Source: Acidimicrobiaceae bacterium | GTDB lineage: Bacteria; Actinomycetota; Acidimicrobiia; Acidimicrobiales; RAAP-2 | Assembly (NCBI GenBank): GCA_003131665.1 | Contig: PKWA01000064.1 | Location: forward strand, 154 to 7,449 | Length of the DNA stretch: 7,296 nucleotides | Direction: 5' to 3' | Part shown: in pieces, positions 1 through 6,470 of the stretch | Position numbering within the stretch: the first letter of the stretch is position 1 | How the letters are laid out: each line of letters begins with the position of its first letter | Position numbers and translations under genes: made by a program | The notes under the pieces: model-generated | What the model saw: only the letters and a program-made list of their open reading frames with translations | Databases searched by the model: none | What the model was told of the DNA's origin: nothing

Positions 1-1
1 C

Positions 2-58
2 GCCAATCCGCGACACCTCTTGACAATCCGCGGCGTGGGCTTTCGCCTCGACGCTTAG
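2..58 (+). CDS. Response regulator, OmpR/PhoB family, C-terminal end only
   Basis: Only the last 18 codons and a TAG stop are present, read from position 2. The visible residues include L-T-I-R-G-V-G-F-R-L. This is the typical end of the winged-helix DNA-binding domain in OmpR/PhoB-family response regulators, where the final beta hairpin carries a T-x-R-G-x-G-Y/F-x-L pattern. Such proteins bind promoter DNA after phosphorylation by a partner histidine kinase. The receiver domain and any kinase lie outside the window, so the regulon cannot be inferred. The call rests on a very short segment but the pattern is characteristic. Confidence 0.72.
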   Translation, partial: ANPRHLLTIRGVGFRLDA

Positions 59-67
59 CCTTCTGGT

Positions 68-514
68 GTGGACAAGAACGACCTGGCCCCAGACTTCTCG
101 CTACTCGATCAAGACGGCCACGAGCGCACCCTCTCGACGCTGGTGCACGACGGCGCGGTGGTGTTGTTCTTCTACCCCGCGGCCCTCAGCCCGGGCTGCA
201 CGAAAGAGTCGTGTCACTTTCGAGACCTGCAAGCCGAGTTCGCCAAACTCGGCGCCCAACTCGTAGGCATCTCAATGGATTCGCCCGAGCGCCAGGCGCA
301 GTTCGCCCAAAAACATGGACTTAACTATCCACTCCTCGCCGACGTCGACGGCGCGGTCGCCCATCAGTACGGCGTCAAGCGATCCTTAAGTTTCTTAAAG
401 GTCAAGCGCGCCACGTTCGTCATCGACGCGCACCGTCGCATACTTGAGGTCATCACCAGTGAGGTCAGCATGAACGCACACGCCGACCGGGCGTTGGCGG
501 CCCTGCGCGCGTAG
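68..514 (+). CDS. bcp: Thiol peroxidase, PrxQ/Bcp-type peroxiredoxin
   Basis: A 148-residue peroxiredoxin that reduces hydrogen peroxide and organic hydroperoxides in the cytoplasm, using thioredoxin-like reductants in this family. The N-terminus reads APDFSLLDQDG (residues 7-17). The active-site loop Y-P-A-A-L-S-P-G-C-T-K-E-S-C runs over residues 36-49. It gives a peroxidatic Cys44 in the P-x-x-x-S-x-x-C pattern and a probable resolving Cys49 five residues later, as in two-cysteine PrxQ enzymes. GISMDSPE (about 68-75) matches the family's G-x-S-x-D core. Length is normal for the family. The GTG start at 68 is nine bases after the upstream regulator's TAG and in the same frame, with no Shine-Dalgarno motif visible. 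Translation may depend on coupling to the upstream gene. The A-A-L before the S-P-G-C loop is a variant of the common P-K-A-N-T-P-G-C sequence. The gene converges on the E2 gene with a five-base gap. Confidence 0.93.
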   Translation: MDKNDLAPDFSLLDQDGHERTLSTLVHDGAVVLFFYPAALSPGCTKESCHFRDLQAEFAKLGAQLVGISMDSPERQAQFAQKHGLNYPLLADVDGAVAHQYGVKRSLSFLKVKRATFVIDAHRRILEVITSEVSMNAHADRALAALRA

Positions 515-519
515 CGCGA

Positions 520-1920
520 TTAACCGGCGATGATTGCCGCGGCGGGATCTTCGAGGTAGCGAGCAACGTGGCTGAGTACTCGTGACGCGAGCGCGCCGTC
601 CACCTGGCGGTGATCGAAGGACATCGCGATTTCACCAACGAAGCGCACGACGACCTCGTCGTTCACCACCCAAGGGGCCTTAGCGATCTGTCCCACGGCC
701 AGGATCGCGCCGGTGCCCGGGGGAAGAATCGGCACCGCCGCGTCCACGCCAAAGGGACCCACGTTGGTAATGGTCAAGGTGGTGGCGTACATCTCGTTGG
801 GGGTCGTGGTGCCGTTGCGGGCCTTGTCGATCAGCACGTCGAGCGCCTGGGCCATGCCCACGAGATCAAGCTCATCCGCCCCCTTGATGTTGGGCACGAT
901 GAGACCTCGAGGAGTATCGGCGGCGATGCCGAGATTCACGCTTCTTCGAACAATCACATCACCCGCCGCGGCGTCGAAACTCGAATTAATACCCGGGAAG
1001 TGGCGGGCTGCGTCACAGAACGCCAGCGCCACGATGGTCAACGGCGAGAGACGAATGTCTTGAAGATTCGCACGCTTCTTCAATGAAGTCAGAAGTTCCA
1101 TGGTCTTCGTGGCATCAAAGCGGACCCACACCGCCGCGTGGGGGGCACTGAACGCGCTGAGGACCATGGCGTCGGACATCGAACGAAGCACTCCCTTGAC
1201 GGGGATGCGTTCCTCCTTAGGTCCACTCGCCCAGGACGCCAACTCTCGTCCGACAAAGCGCGACGTGGTACTCGGCCCGGTGACCGGAGCGGAGCGAAGT
1301 GGCGCGGGCGCCGCCGTCGGTGCGCCGCTCAAGGCCCGGGCGACGTCATCTCGGGTAATGAGGCCCTCGCGACCCGTTCCCGAGAGCGTCGCGAGATCGA
1401 CGCCGTTCTGCTTGGCGTAAAGACGAACCGGCGGGGTCGATCGCGGAGCGAGGGCCGGAGTCGAACTCATCGCGACCGGCGCAACGACGGGCGCCGGTAC
1501 CGGTGCGGGAGCGCTCGCCGCGGGCGACCCTTGGCGACGACGCGTACGCGTGGCGATGCCGTCTTCGTTCGCGACGCCATAGCCCACGAGTACCGCTTCG
1601 CGTCCTTCACCAACCGCCGCTGGCGTGGCTGCGGCCGCGGGCGCTTCGCTAGCGACGGCAGCGGGAGCGTCCGCGGCGCCCCCCACGTCAAAGGTGATGA
1701 GCGGCTTGTGGACTTCCATCACGTCACCGACCTTGCCGTGCAGGGCGACGACAGTGCCCGCATAAGGACTTGGCAACTCCACCGTCGCCTTAGCGGTTTC
1801 GATATCAACCAGAGGTTGGTTCAAGGCGACCACGTCGCCGACCTTCACCTTCCAGGTGACGATCTCGGCCTCGACCAAACCTTCGCCGACGTCGGGTAGT
1901 AGAAAGATCATCTCGCTCAA
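520..1920 (-). CDS. pdhC: 2-oxoacid dehydrogenase E2, dihydrolipoamide acyltransferase
   Basis: The E2 core subunit, 466 residues, transfers the acyl group from the lipoyl arm to CoA. Domain order is clear. A single lipoyl domain covers about residues 4-79, with the lipoylation site Lys44 in D-I-E-T-A-K-A. A long Ala/Pro-rich flexible linker follows (about 80-160), interrupted by the short V-L-V-G-Y-G segment (110-115). The peripheral subunit-binding domain lies at about 162-198 (S-G-T-G-R-E-G-L-I-T-R-D-D-V). The catalytic domain covers about 236-466 and contains S-F-D-H-R-Q-V-D-G, with His437 and Asp441 as active-site residues. The start is TTG at 1920, overlapping the TGA of the E1 beta gene as TTGA. 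A GGGAG motif seven bases upstream supports it; an in-frame ATG three codons later (1911) is the alternative. Substrate is unresolved: pyruvate, or branched-chain oxoacids, in which case bkdC would be the better symbol. It is the last gene of the operon. Confidence 0.93.
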   Translation of the reverse strand: MSEMIFLLPDVGEGLVEAEIVTWKVKVGDVVALNQPLVDIETAKATVELPSPYAGTVVALHGKVGDVMEVHKPLITFDVGGAADAPAAVASEAPAAAATPAAVGEGREAVLVGYGVANEDGIATRTRRRQGSPAASAPAPVPAPVVAPVAMSSTPALAPRSTPPVRLYAKQNGVDLATLSGTGREGLITRDDVARALSGAPTAAPAPLRSAPVTGPSTTSRFVGRELASWASGPKEERIPVKGVLRSMSDAMVLSAFSAPHAAVWVRFDATKTMELLTSLKKRANLQDIRLSPLTIVALAFCDAARHFPGINSSFDAAAGDVIVRRSVNLGIAADTPRGLIVPNIKGADELDLVGMAQALDVLIDKARNGTTTPNEMYATTLTITNVGPFGVDAAVPILPPGTGAILAVGQIAKAPWVVNDEVVVRFVGEIAMSFDHRQVDGALASRVLSHVARYLEDPAAAIIAG

Positions 1921-2903
1921 CTCTCGGCTCCCATGACTCGATCGACCGCATCCAAGATCCGGTCAACGCTGGGACGGTACTCCTCTTCGATACGTGTGGG
2001 CGGGTACGGCACGTGATAGCCGCTCACGCGAATCCCCGGTGCGCGCAACGAGTAAAAACACCGCTCACTCAATTCGGCCACGATCTCCGAGCCGATCGAG
2101 GCCATGTGCGGCGCCTCTTGGACGACGACGAGTCGTCCGGTCTTTTCGAGCGAACGGGCCATCGTCTCCAGGTCCAACGGCGCGATCGAGCGCGCGTCGA
2201 TGATCTCGAGTGACGTGCCCTCGACCGCCGCGGTGTCGGCGGCGCGCAGCATCGTCTTGACCGACGAGCCGTAGCCGATTACCGTCACGTCGCTGCCCTC
2301 GCGACGTACCGCAGCCTCGAAGAGTCCTTGGGGCGGATTATCCAGATCGACCTCGCCCTTTTCCCAGTAACGACTCTTGGGTTCACAGAAGATGATCGGG
2401 TCGTCGTGTTCGATGGACTGTTGAATCGTCCAGTACGCGTCGTTCGGCGTCGAGCACGAGACCACCCGCAGACCCGCGGTCTGGGCGAAGTAGGCCTCAG
2501 GACTTTCCGAGTGGTGTTCGATGGCGCCGATGCCGCCTTGAAAGGGGATACGAATCACCAGGCCCATCGTGTACACGCCGTCGGAACGCTTATGCAACTT
2601 CGCCACCTGCGAGACAATTTGGTCAAAGGCGGGGTAGACGAAGCCGTCGAACTGGATCTCACAGACGGTCCGGTACCCCCGGATGGCCAGACCTACCGCC
2701 GTGCCCACGATCGCCGACTCGGCCAGCGGCGCGTCAATCACGCGATCCTCGCCAAAGTCCTTTTGTAGACCATCAGTGATACGAAAGACACCGCCCAATT
2801 TGCCGACGTCCTCGCCCATAATCAGGACCTTCTTGTTCTTCTCCATTGCCCGGCGAAGCCCTTCGTTGAGGGCCTTGGCCATGGTCATGGTCGCCGTCGT
2901 CAC
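1917..2903 (-). CDS. pdhB: 2-oxoacid dehydrogenase E1 component, beta subunit
   Basis: A 328-residue beta subunit of the thiamine-diphosphate-dependent E1, which decarboxylates the 2-oxoacid and reductively acylates the lipoyl arm of E2. Visible family marks are G-E-D-V-G (30-34), G-V-F-R-I-T-D-G-L (38-46), and A-P-L-A-E-S with Glu62, the glutamate expected to activate the ThDP aminopyrimidine. Further marks are Q-F-D-G-F-V-Y-P-A-F-D-Q-I (84-96) and E-H-H-S-E-S (129-134), carrying the conserved active-site histidine pair. Full-length for the family. The start is GTG at 2903, overlapping the E1 alpha stop as GTGA, with GGAG seven bases upstream; in-frame ATGs at codons 6 and 8 are possible but less well placed. 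The chain is cotranscribed with, and probably translationally coupled to, the alpha subunit with which it forms an alpha2beta2 E1. Sequence alone does not settle pyruvate versus branched-chain oxoacid, so bkdB is the alternative symbol. Confidence 0.93.
   Translation of the reverse strand: MTTATMTMAKALNEGLRRAMEKNKKVLIMGEDVGKLGGVFRITDGLQKDFGEDRVIDAPLAESAIVGTAVGLAIRGYRTVCEIQFDGFVYPAFDQIVSQVAKLHKRSDGVYTMGLVIRIPFQGGIGAIEHHSESPEAYFAQTAGLRVVSCSTPNDAYWTIQQSIEHDDPIIFCEPKSRYWEKGEVDLDNPPQGLFEAAVRREGSDVTVIGYGSSVKTMLRAADTAAVEGTSLEIIDARSIAPLDLETMARSLEKTGRLVVVQEAPHMASIGSEIVAELSERCFYSLRAPGIRVSGYHVPYPPTRIEEEYRPSVDRILDAVDRVMGAES
1928..1932 (-). promoter_or_regulatory. Ribosome binding site supporting the TTG start of E2
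   Basis: GGGAG on the minus strand lies inside the end of the E1 beta gene, seven bases before the TTG at 1920. This is the same spacing as at the E1 alpha/E1 beta junction. It favours TTG over the ATG at 1911, although both would give a complete lipoyl domain. Confidence 0.5.
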
Positions 2904-3970
2904 GAGTGGGCTCCGACGCTGACGCCCAGTTCAATCATCTCGCGACGCCCCTCGTCCACCAACGGGTGCGGCGCGGCGTAGGCGTTGTCGAACATCGTGA
3001 TGGGATCGGGTCGGTCCATCGCGAGCACGTCTTCTCGCAGCTCCAACGCCATGGCGTCGGCCTCGGCCGTCACCTCGTCGAACTTGGCGGTCTTGACGTG
3101 GTACTCGCGCACCAAGAGCGACTTCACGCGCTCGATGGGATCACGGTGCTTCCAGACCTCCACCTCAGCGTCGATGCGATAGCGCGTTGGATCATCGGAG
3201 GTGGTGTGTGCACCCAAACGGTAGGTGTAGGCCTCAATCAAGGTCGGGCCGCCGCCGACGCGCGCATTCTCTAACGCGCGTTTCGTGACTTCATAGACCG
3301 CGAGTACGTCGTTGCCGTCGACGCGAATGCCCGGGAATCCAAAACCGTGGGCGCGATGATAGAGCGGGATCTTGGACTGGATCGACATCGGCGTGGAGAT
3401 GCCCCACTGGTTGTTCTGACAGAAAAAGACGGTCGGCGTGTTGAATGACGCCGCCCACACGAAGGACTCCAACACATCGCCTTGACTCGAAGCCCCGTCG
3501 CCGAAAAAGGCCATCACGGCCTCTTCGGCTCCGTCGCGTTGTACGCCCATGGCGTAGCCCACGGCGTTGAGCGCCTGGTTACCGAGCACCACGGTCGGGA
3601 CCGAGTGCCGGTACTTCTGAGGGTCCCAGCCACCGTTGGACGTCGCGCGAAACAGCCGCAGCATGTCCTTGGGCGGCACCCCTCGACACCAGGCAATTCC
3701 GTGCTCTCGGTACGTCGGAAACGTGAAATCCATGGGCGCGAGCGCGCGGCCCGCACCGATCTGAGCCGCCTCTTGACCTTGAATGGGTGCCCACAGGGCG
3801 AGTTGACCCTGGCGTTGAAGTGACGTCGACTCGTTACACAGCCGACGAATGATGACCATGTCGCGATAGAGGCCAAAGATTTCGTCGCTGCCGAGCTTGG
3901 ATTCGTAGTCAGAGTTGGCGACTCGCTCACCCTCGGGTGTTAGTAACTGGACCAGTTCTTCGCCGATCAT
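2900..3970 (-). CDS. pdhA: 2-oxoacid dehydrogenase E1 component, alpha subunit
   Basis: First gene of the minus-strand operon, 356 residues. It is the ThDP-binding alpha subunit of E1. The ThDP/Mg motif begins with G-D-G at 157-159 and ends with N-N at 186-187, the usual spacing. R-Q-G-Q-L (53-57) and P-I-Q-G-Q-E-A (62-68) form the N-terminal signature. F-P-T-Y-R-E-H-G (84-91) and the loop Y-R-L-G-A-H-T-T-S-D-D-P-T-R-Y-R (250-265) are strongly conserved active-site regions; the loop is equivalent to the phosphorylated loop of mitochondrial enzymes. The ATG start at 3970 has a strong AAGGAG five bases upstream. The N-terminal pattern resembles the Gram-positive pyruvate dehydrogenase alpha group, while actinobacterial branched-chain enzymes have very similar loops, so bkdA remains possible. 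E1 beta follows with a 4-base overlap, then E2. No E3 gene is visible, so lipoamide dehydrogenase is presumably encoded elsewhere. Confidence 0.94.
   Translation of the reverse strand: MIGEELVQLLTPEGERVANSDYESKLGSDEIFGLYRDMVIIRRLCNESTSLQRQGQLALWAPIQGQEAAQIGAGRALAPMDFTFPTYREHGIAWCRGVPPKDMLRLFRATSNGGWDPQKYRHSVPTVVLGNQALNAVGYAMGVQRDGAEEAVMAFFGDGASSQGDVLESFVWAASFNTPTVFFCQNNQWGISTPMSIQSKIPLYHRAHGFGFPGIRVDGNDVLAVYEVTKRALENARVGGGPTLIEAYTYRLGAHTTSDDPTRYRIDAEVEVWKHRDPIERVKSLLVREYHVKTAKFDEVTAEADAMALELREDVLAMDRPDPITMFDNAYAAPHPLVDEGRREMIELGVSVGAHS
2911..2914 (-). promoter_or_regulatory. Ribosome binding site supporting the GTG start of E1 beta
   Basis: GGAG on the minus strand lies inside the end of the E1 alpha gene, seven bases before the GTG at 2903. 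It supports the GTG start in the GTGA overlap over the in-frame ATGs five and seven codons later. Confidence 0.5.
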
Positions 3971-4024
3971 CGACTCTCCTTAGACCACAACCCCCAGTGC
4001 AATACCTTACTCTCGTACGATGAA
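3971..4024. promoter_or_regulatory. Divergent intergenic region between dehydrogenase operon and MFS gene
   Basis: These 54 bases must carry, or overlap, the promoters of the E1 alpha operon (minus) and the transporter gene (plus), which are transcribed away from each other. On the minus strand a TAAGGT hexamer (4003-4008) fits the TAnnnT form of a -10 box, but I see no good -35 at the right distance. On the plus strand TACGAT (4016-4021) has the same form but lies too close to the start codon to be convincing. The role follows from gene orientation; no specific promoter is claimed. Confidence 0.45.
3976..3981 (-). promoter_or_regulatory. Strong ribosome binding site of the E1 alpha gene
   Basis: Reading the minus strand, AAGGAG precedes the ATG at 3970 by five bases. 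It fixes the operon's first start codon. It is the strongest Shine-Dalgarno sequence in the window, unlike the weaker GGAG-type sites before the GTG and TTG starts of the two downstream genes. Confidence 0.75.
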
Positions 4025-5251
4025 GTGGTGCCCCGGCTGCTTGTTGACGTCACGCCTCTGCGCACCAGTCGAAACTTCCGCTTACTTTTTCTGGGCCAAC
4101 TGGTCTCACTACTGGGAAGTAACCTCACGATCGTCGCGGTCGCGTACCAGGTCTACCAAGAGACACACTCGAGTCTCTGGGTCGGCGTCGTCAGCTTCAT
4201 TCAACTTCCACTTCTCATCATCGGTTCTCTCTGGGGCGGCGCACTTGGGGACCGTTTCGACCGGCGAACGCTGCTCATCATCGCGTCGTTCGTACTGGGT
4301 CTCTTAAGTTGTGCGCTCGGCGCGAACGCTTCCCTTCATCACGCCAACTTCGCGGTGTTGGTTATTGTGCCCGCGCTGGCGGCCGGTTTCGCGGGACTCT
4401 CGGGGCCCCTTCGAACGGCAGCCATTCCGACGTTGGTCCGACCCGAAGAACTCGTCGCCGCTTATTCGCTCAACCAGATCATCTTTAACCTCGGCGCCGT
4501 TGCCGGTCCGGGCGCGGCGGGCGTGTTGTTGGCGACGGTCGGCCTCTCGTGGTGCTACTTCCTCGACGGCGTGACGTTTTTTGTTCTCGTCTTCGCCACC
4601 TTCCTCATGGCACCGATGAAGCCCGTCGGCGACCACGCCGGGATAAAGACCCTGCGTGCCATTCGCGAAGGTTTCCGCTACGTGCGCTCGCACGCCGTCG
4701 TCCAGGCGGTCTATCTCGTCGATCTCAACGCCATGGTCTTTGGACTGCCGCGCGCCCTGTTCCCTGCGGTGACCGAGCACGTGTATCACGGCGGCCCTTT
4801 GATTCTCGGTCTGCTCTACGCCGCGCCGGGCGCGGGAGCGCTGGTGATGGCGGTCTTCACCGGTTGGATGGACCGGGTGCGCCGCCGCGGTCGACTCGTG
4901 GTGATCGTCGTGCTCGCCTGGGGCGTCGCGATGACGCTCTTTGGACTGGTGCCCGTGCTGTGGGTGGGACTCCTCGCACTCGCCGTGGCGGGGACCATGG
5001 ACGTCATCTCGGCGGTGTTGCGCAACACCATCTTGCAGACCTCGATCAGCGACGACTTCCGCAGTCGCGTCTCGTCGATTCAAATGGCCGTCGTGACCGG
5101 TGGACCGCGCCTGGGCGACCTCGAATCGGGCACGGTGGCGAACTTCACCTCAACGGAGTTTTCGATTGTGTCGGGCGGCATCATGTGCGTACTGGGCGTG
5201 ATCGCCCTCGTGCGCTGGCGTCCGACCTTTTGGCGCGAGACCTCGCTCTAG
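4025..5251 (+). CDS. Major facilitator superfamily exporter, EntS-like
   Basis: A 408-residue inner-membrane protein made mostly of hydrophobic helices, consistent with 10 to 12 membrane segments and the usual MFS length. The start of the fold, T-S-R-N-F-R-L-L-F-L-G-Q-L-V-S (13-28), and the loop-2/3 motif A G-G-A-L-G-D-R-F-D-R-R (71-81) are typical. The C-terminal G-G-P-R-L-G-D-L-E-S-G (359-369) recalls the EntS/MFS_3 branch, which includes the enterobactin exporter and many uncharacterised drug or metabolite exporters. A basic loop, V-R-R-R-G-R (285-290), sits between the later helices. The substrate cannot be read from sequence, and no siderophore or antibiotic genes lie nearby, so export of such a compound is unproven. 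The start is GTG at 4025, with a second GTG codon directly after it. No clear Shine-Dalgarno site is visible, so the exact start is uncertain. The gene is divergent from the dehydrogenase operon across 54 bases and converges on rlmN with shared stop bases. Confidence 0.88.
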   Translation: MVPRLLVDVTPLRTSRNFRLLFLGQLVSLLGSNLTIVAVAYQVYQETHSSLWVGVVSFIQLPLLIIGSLWGGALGDRFDRRTLLIIASFVLGLLSCALGANASLHHANFAVLVIVPALAAGFAGLSGPLRTAAIPTLVRPEELVAAYSLNQIIFNLGAVAGPGAAGVLLATVGLSWCYFLDGVTFFVLVFATFLMAPMKPVGDHAGIKTLRAIREGFRYVRSHAVVQAVYLVDLNAMVFGLPRALFPAVTEHVYHGGPLILGLLYAAPGAGALVMAVFTGWMDRVRRRGRLVVIVVLAWGVAMTLFGLVPVLWVGLLALAVAGTMDVISAVLRNTILQTSISDDFRSRVSSIQMAVVTGGPRLGDLESGTVANFTSTEFSIVSGGIMCVLGVIALVRWRPTFWRETSL

Positions 5252-6288
5252 GCGCCGCGCACGGGGATCGAACGACGCCGAGCGTTGGTCACGCTCGCCA
5301 GTTGGCCGCAGGCCGCCGCAATGGATCGGCCCCTCGTGTTTCTCACGGTCGCGTTCACACCACGGCGTTGCAGTCCCTCGCGAAACTCGATCACGCGCGC
5401 CGCACTCGATCCGCGCACGAGGTAACCCGGTGTGGGGTTGAGCGGGATCAAATTGACGTGGGCGTGCAGCGAGGTGGCGTACTCGGCGAGTTCTTCAATC
5501 GCTTCATCGGTGTCGTTCACCCCATCGATGAGGGCCCACTCGAAGCTAAGGCGGCGCCCCGTCGTCTCGATCCAGGTCGCACAGGCCCGGTGCAGCCGTT
5601 CGAGGGGGTAGCGACGATTGAGTGGGACGAGCTCGTTGCGGGTCTCGTCATTCGCGGCGTGCAACGACACCGCGAGAGTCAGCGGCAACCCTTCGCGGGC
5701 CAAACGCTCAATCGCCGGCGCGACACCCACGGTCGAGACCGTCAGGTGACGCGCCGACAGTCCCCGGTATTCGTGCAACCGGCGAAGGACTTGGACGGTC
5801 ACCCGGTAGTTCTCCAGCGGCTCGCCCATCCCCATGAAGACCACGTTCGAGAGTCGCAAGGGCGCGGCGGCTCGGGCGGCGAACATCACCTGTTCGAGAA
5901 CCTGGCCCACGCTTAAGTGACCGCTAAAGCCCATCTGCCCAGTGGCACAGAACGTGCAGCCCATCGCACAGCCCGCCTGCGAGGAGACGCAAACCGTGAC
6001 GCGACCTTCGTATCGCATCAAGACTGTCTCAATGGTCGAGCCGTCCTCGAGGCGAAAGACCCACTTCCTCGTTGAGCCGTGATCACTCGCCACGTCGTCG
6101 AGGACTTCGAGACTCGAAGGGAACGCGTCAGTGAGTCGTGCCCGAAGGGATTTGGGAATGGTGGTAATTTCGCCAATCGCGAGCGCGTCAGCCCAGAGTC
6201 CTTGGAACAGTTGATCGAGCCGGTAGCGCGGCTCGTCCACCAAGAGATCGGCCAACTCTTCTTTGGAATATTCATAGATGGAGGCCAC
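5248..6288 (-). CDS. rlmN: Dual-specificity RNA methyltransferase RlmN (23S rRNA A2503 / tRNA A37)
   Basis: A 346-residue radical SAM enzyme that adds a methyl group to C2 of adenosine 2503 in 23S rRNA and of A37 in certain tRNAs. The iron-sulfur cluster motif C-A-M-G-C-T-F-C supplies Cys107, Cys111 and Cys114. Cys100 is seven residues before the cluster, the spacing of E. coli Cys118. Cys327 in A-A-A-C-G-Q-L matches the methyl-carrying Cys355 of E. coli, so both mechanistic cysteines are present. G-M-G-E-P-L-E-N (153-160) is the SAM-binding motif. The N-terminal helical domain carries the family pattern Y-R-L-D-Q-L-F-Q-G-L-W (22-32). One oddity is Ser322 in R-G-R-S-I, where family members usually have Asp (R-G-x-D-I). 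The start is GTG at 6288; an in-frame TAG nine bases before it rules out a longer protein. The stop codon shares CTAG with the transporter stop. Confidence 0.96.
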   Translation of the reverse strand: MASIYEYSKEELADLLVDEPRYRLDQLFQGLWADALAIGEITTIPKSLRARLTDAFPSSLEVLDDVASDHGSTRKWVFRLEDGSTIETVLMRYEGRVTVCVSSQAGCAMGCTFCATGQMGFSGHLSVGQVLEQVMFAARAAAPLRLSNVVFMGMGEPLENYRVTVQVLRRLHEYRGLSARHLTVSTVGVAPAIERLAREGLPLTLAVSLHAANDETRNELVPLNRRYPLERLHRACATWIETTGRRLSFEWALIDGVNDTDEAIEELAEYATSLHAHVNLIPLNPTPGYLVRGSSAARVIEFREGLQRRGVNATVRNTRGRSIAAACGQLASVTNARRRSIPVRGA

Positions 6289-6331
6289 GTGCGTACGCTA
6301 GAACACCCTCAACGATCACGTTCTTGACACC

Positions 6332-6360
6332 GTGTTCACGGCCTCGTCCGCGAGGAACAC
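6332..6360. repeat. Inverted repeat forming a bulged hairpin upstream of rlmN
   Basis: GTGTT (6332-6336) pairs with AACAC (6356-6360). Inside it, CCTCG (6342-6346) pairs with CGAGG (6351-6355) around the four-base loop TCCG, which is a UNCG-type tetraloop if transcribed on the plus strand. A five-base bulge separates the two stems on the 5' side. No T-run follows on either strand, so it is not a classical terminator. It could lie in the rlmN leader or be an operator; it could also be chance in GC-rich DNA. Confidence 0.35.
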
Positions 6361-6399
6361 ATTGAAAATCCATCGGACGAACAACTTCTTAGTTTCCTC

Positions 6400-6428
6400 T
6401 TGACTCGGTCTTGCGCGAACCTTCCAAT
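6400..6428 (+). promoter_or_regulatory. Candidate promoter of the small membrane-protein gene
   Basis: TTGACT (6400-6405) matches five of six bases of the sigma-70-type -35 consensus. After exactly 17 bases, TCCAAT (6423-6428) matches four of six -10 bases but lacks the important second-position A. Transcription would then begin near 6435, some 40 bases before the ATG at 6478. The same TTGACTC heptamer recurs at 6761 upstream of the next gene, where no matching -10 is seen. Confidence 0.3.
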
Positions 6429-6464
6429 CGAGGGTGAGACTACGTCGAGGTTGTCGCCACGTCG

Positions 6465-6470
6465 AAAGGA
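6465..6470 (+). promoter_or_regulatory. Ribosome binding site deciding the start of the small membrane protein
   Basis: AAAGGA ends seven bases before the ATG at 6478. It makes that ATG the likely start, giving a 74-residue protein instead of a 100-residue one from the TTG at 6400. Confidence 0.6.

Noticed and set aside
506..518. A CGCGC-GTA-GCGCG hairpin at the peroxiredoxin stop that might terminate the convergent transcripts.
   Set aside because: The stem is only five base pairs with a three-base loop and no T-run on either side. Alternating CG palindromes are common by chance here.
1420..1690. Repetitive-looking GC-rich DNA within the E2 gene.
   Set aside because: It encodes the Ala/Pro-rich flexible linker between the lipoyl and subunit-binding domains, a normal feature of E2 proteins rather than a separate repeat element.
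1138..1899. A plus-strand open frame of 253 codons antisense to the E2 gene.
   Set aside because: The Arg/Gly-rich translation mirrors the Ala/Pro-rich E2 linker on the opposite strand. The E2 domains are unambiguous.
4304..5083. A minus-strand open frame of 259 codons antisense to the transporter gene.
   Set aside because: Its translation is highly charged and repetitive in Arg, His and Glu, with no fold signature. The plus-strand frame is a clear membrane transporter.
4549..5916. A long plus-strand open frame (455 codons) spanning the transporter end and antisense to rlmN.
   Set aside because: It is Arg-, Gly- and His-rich with no recognisable motif, and overlaps two clearly real genes in other frames. 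GC-rich DNA commonly produces such shadow frames.
6324..6329. A perfect TTGACA -35 hexamer upstream of the small gene.
   Set aside because: At 16 to 18 bases downstream the sequence is GC-rich (TCCGCG region) with nothing like a -10 box, so I did not call a promoter.
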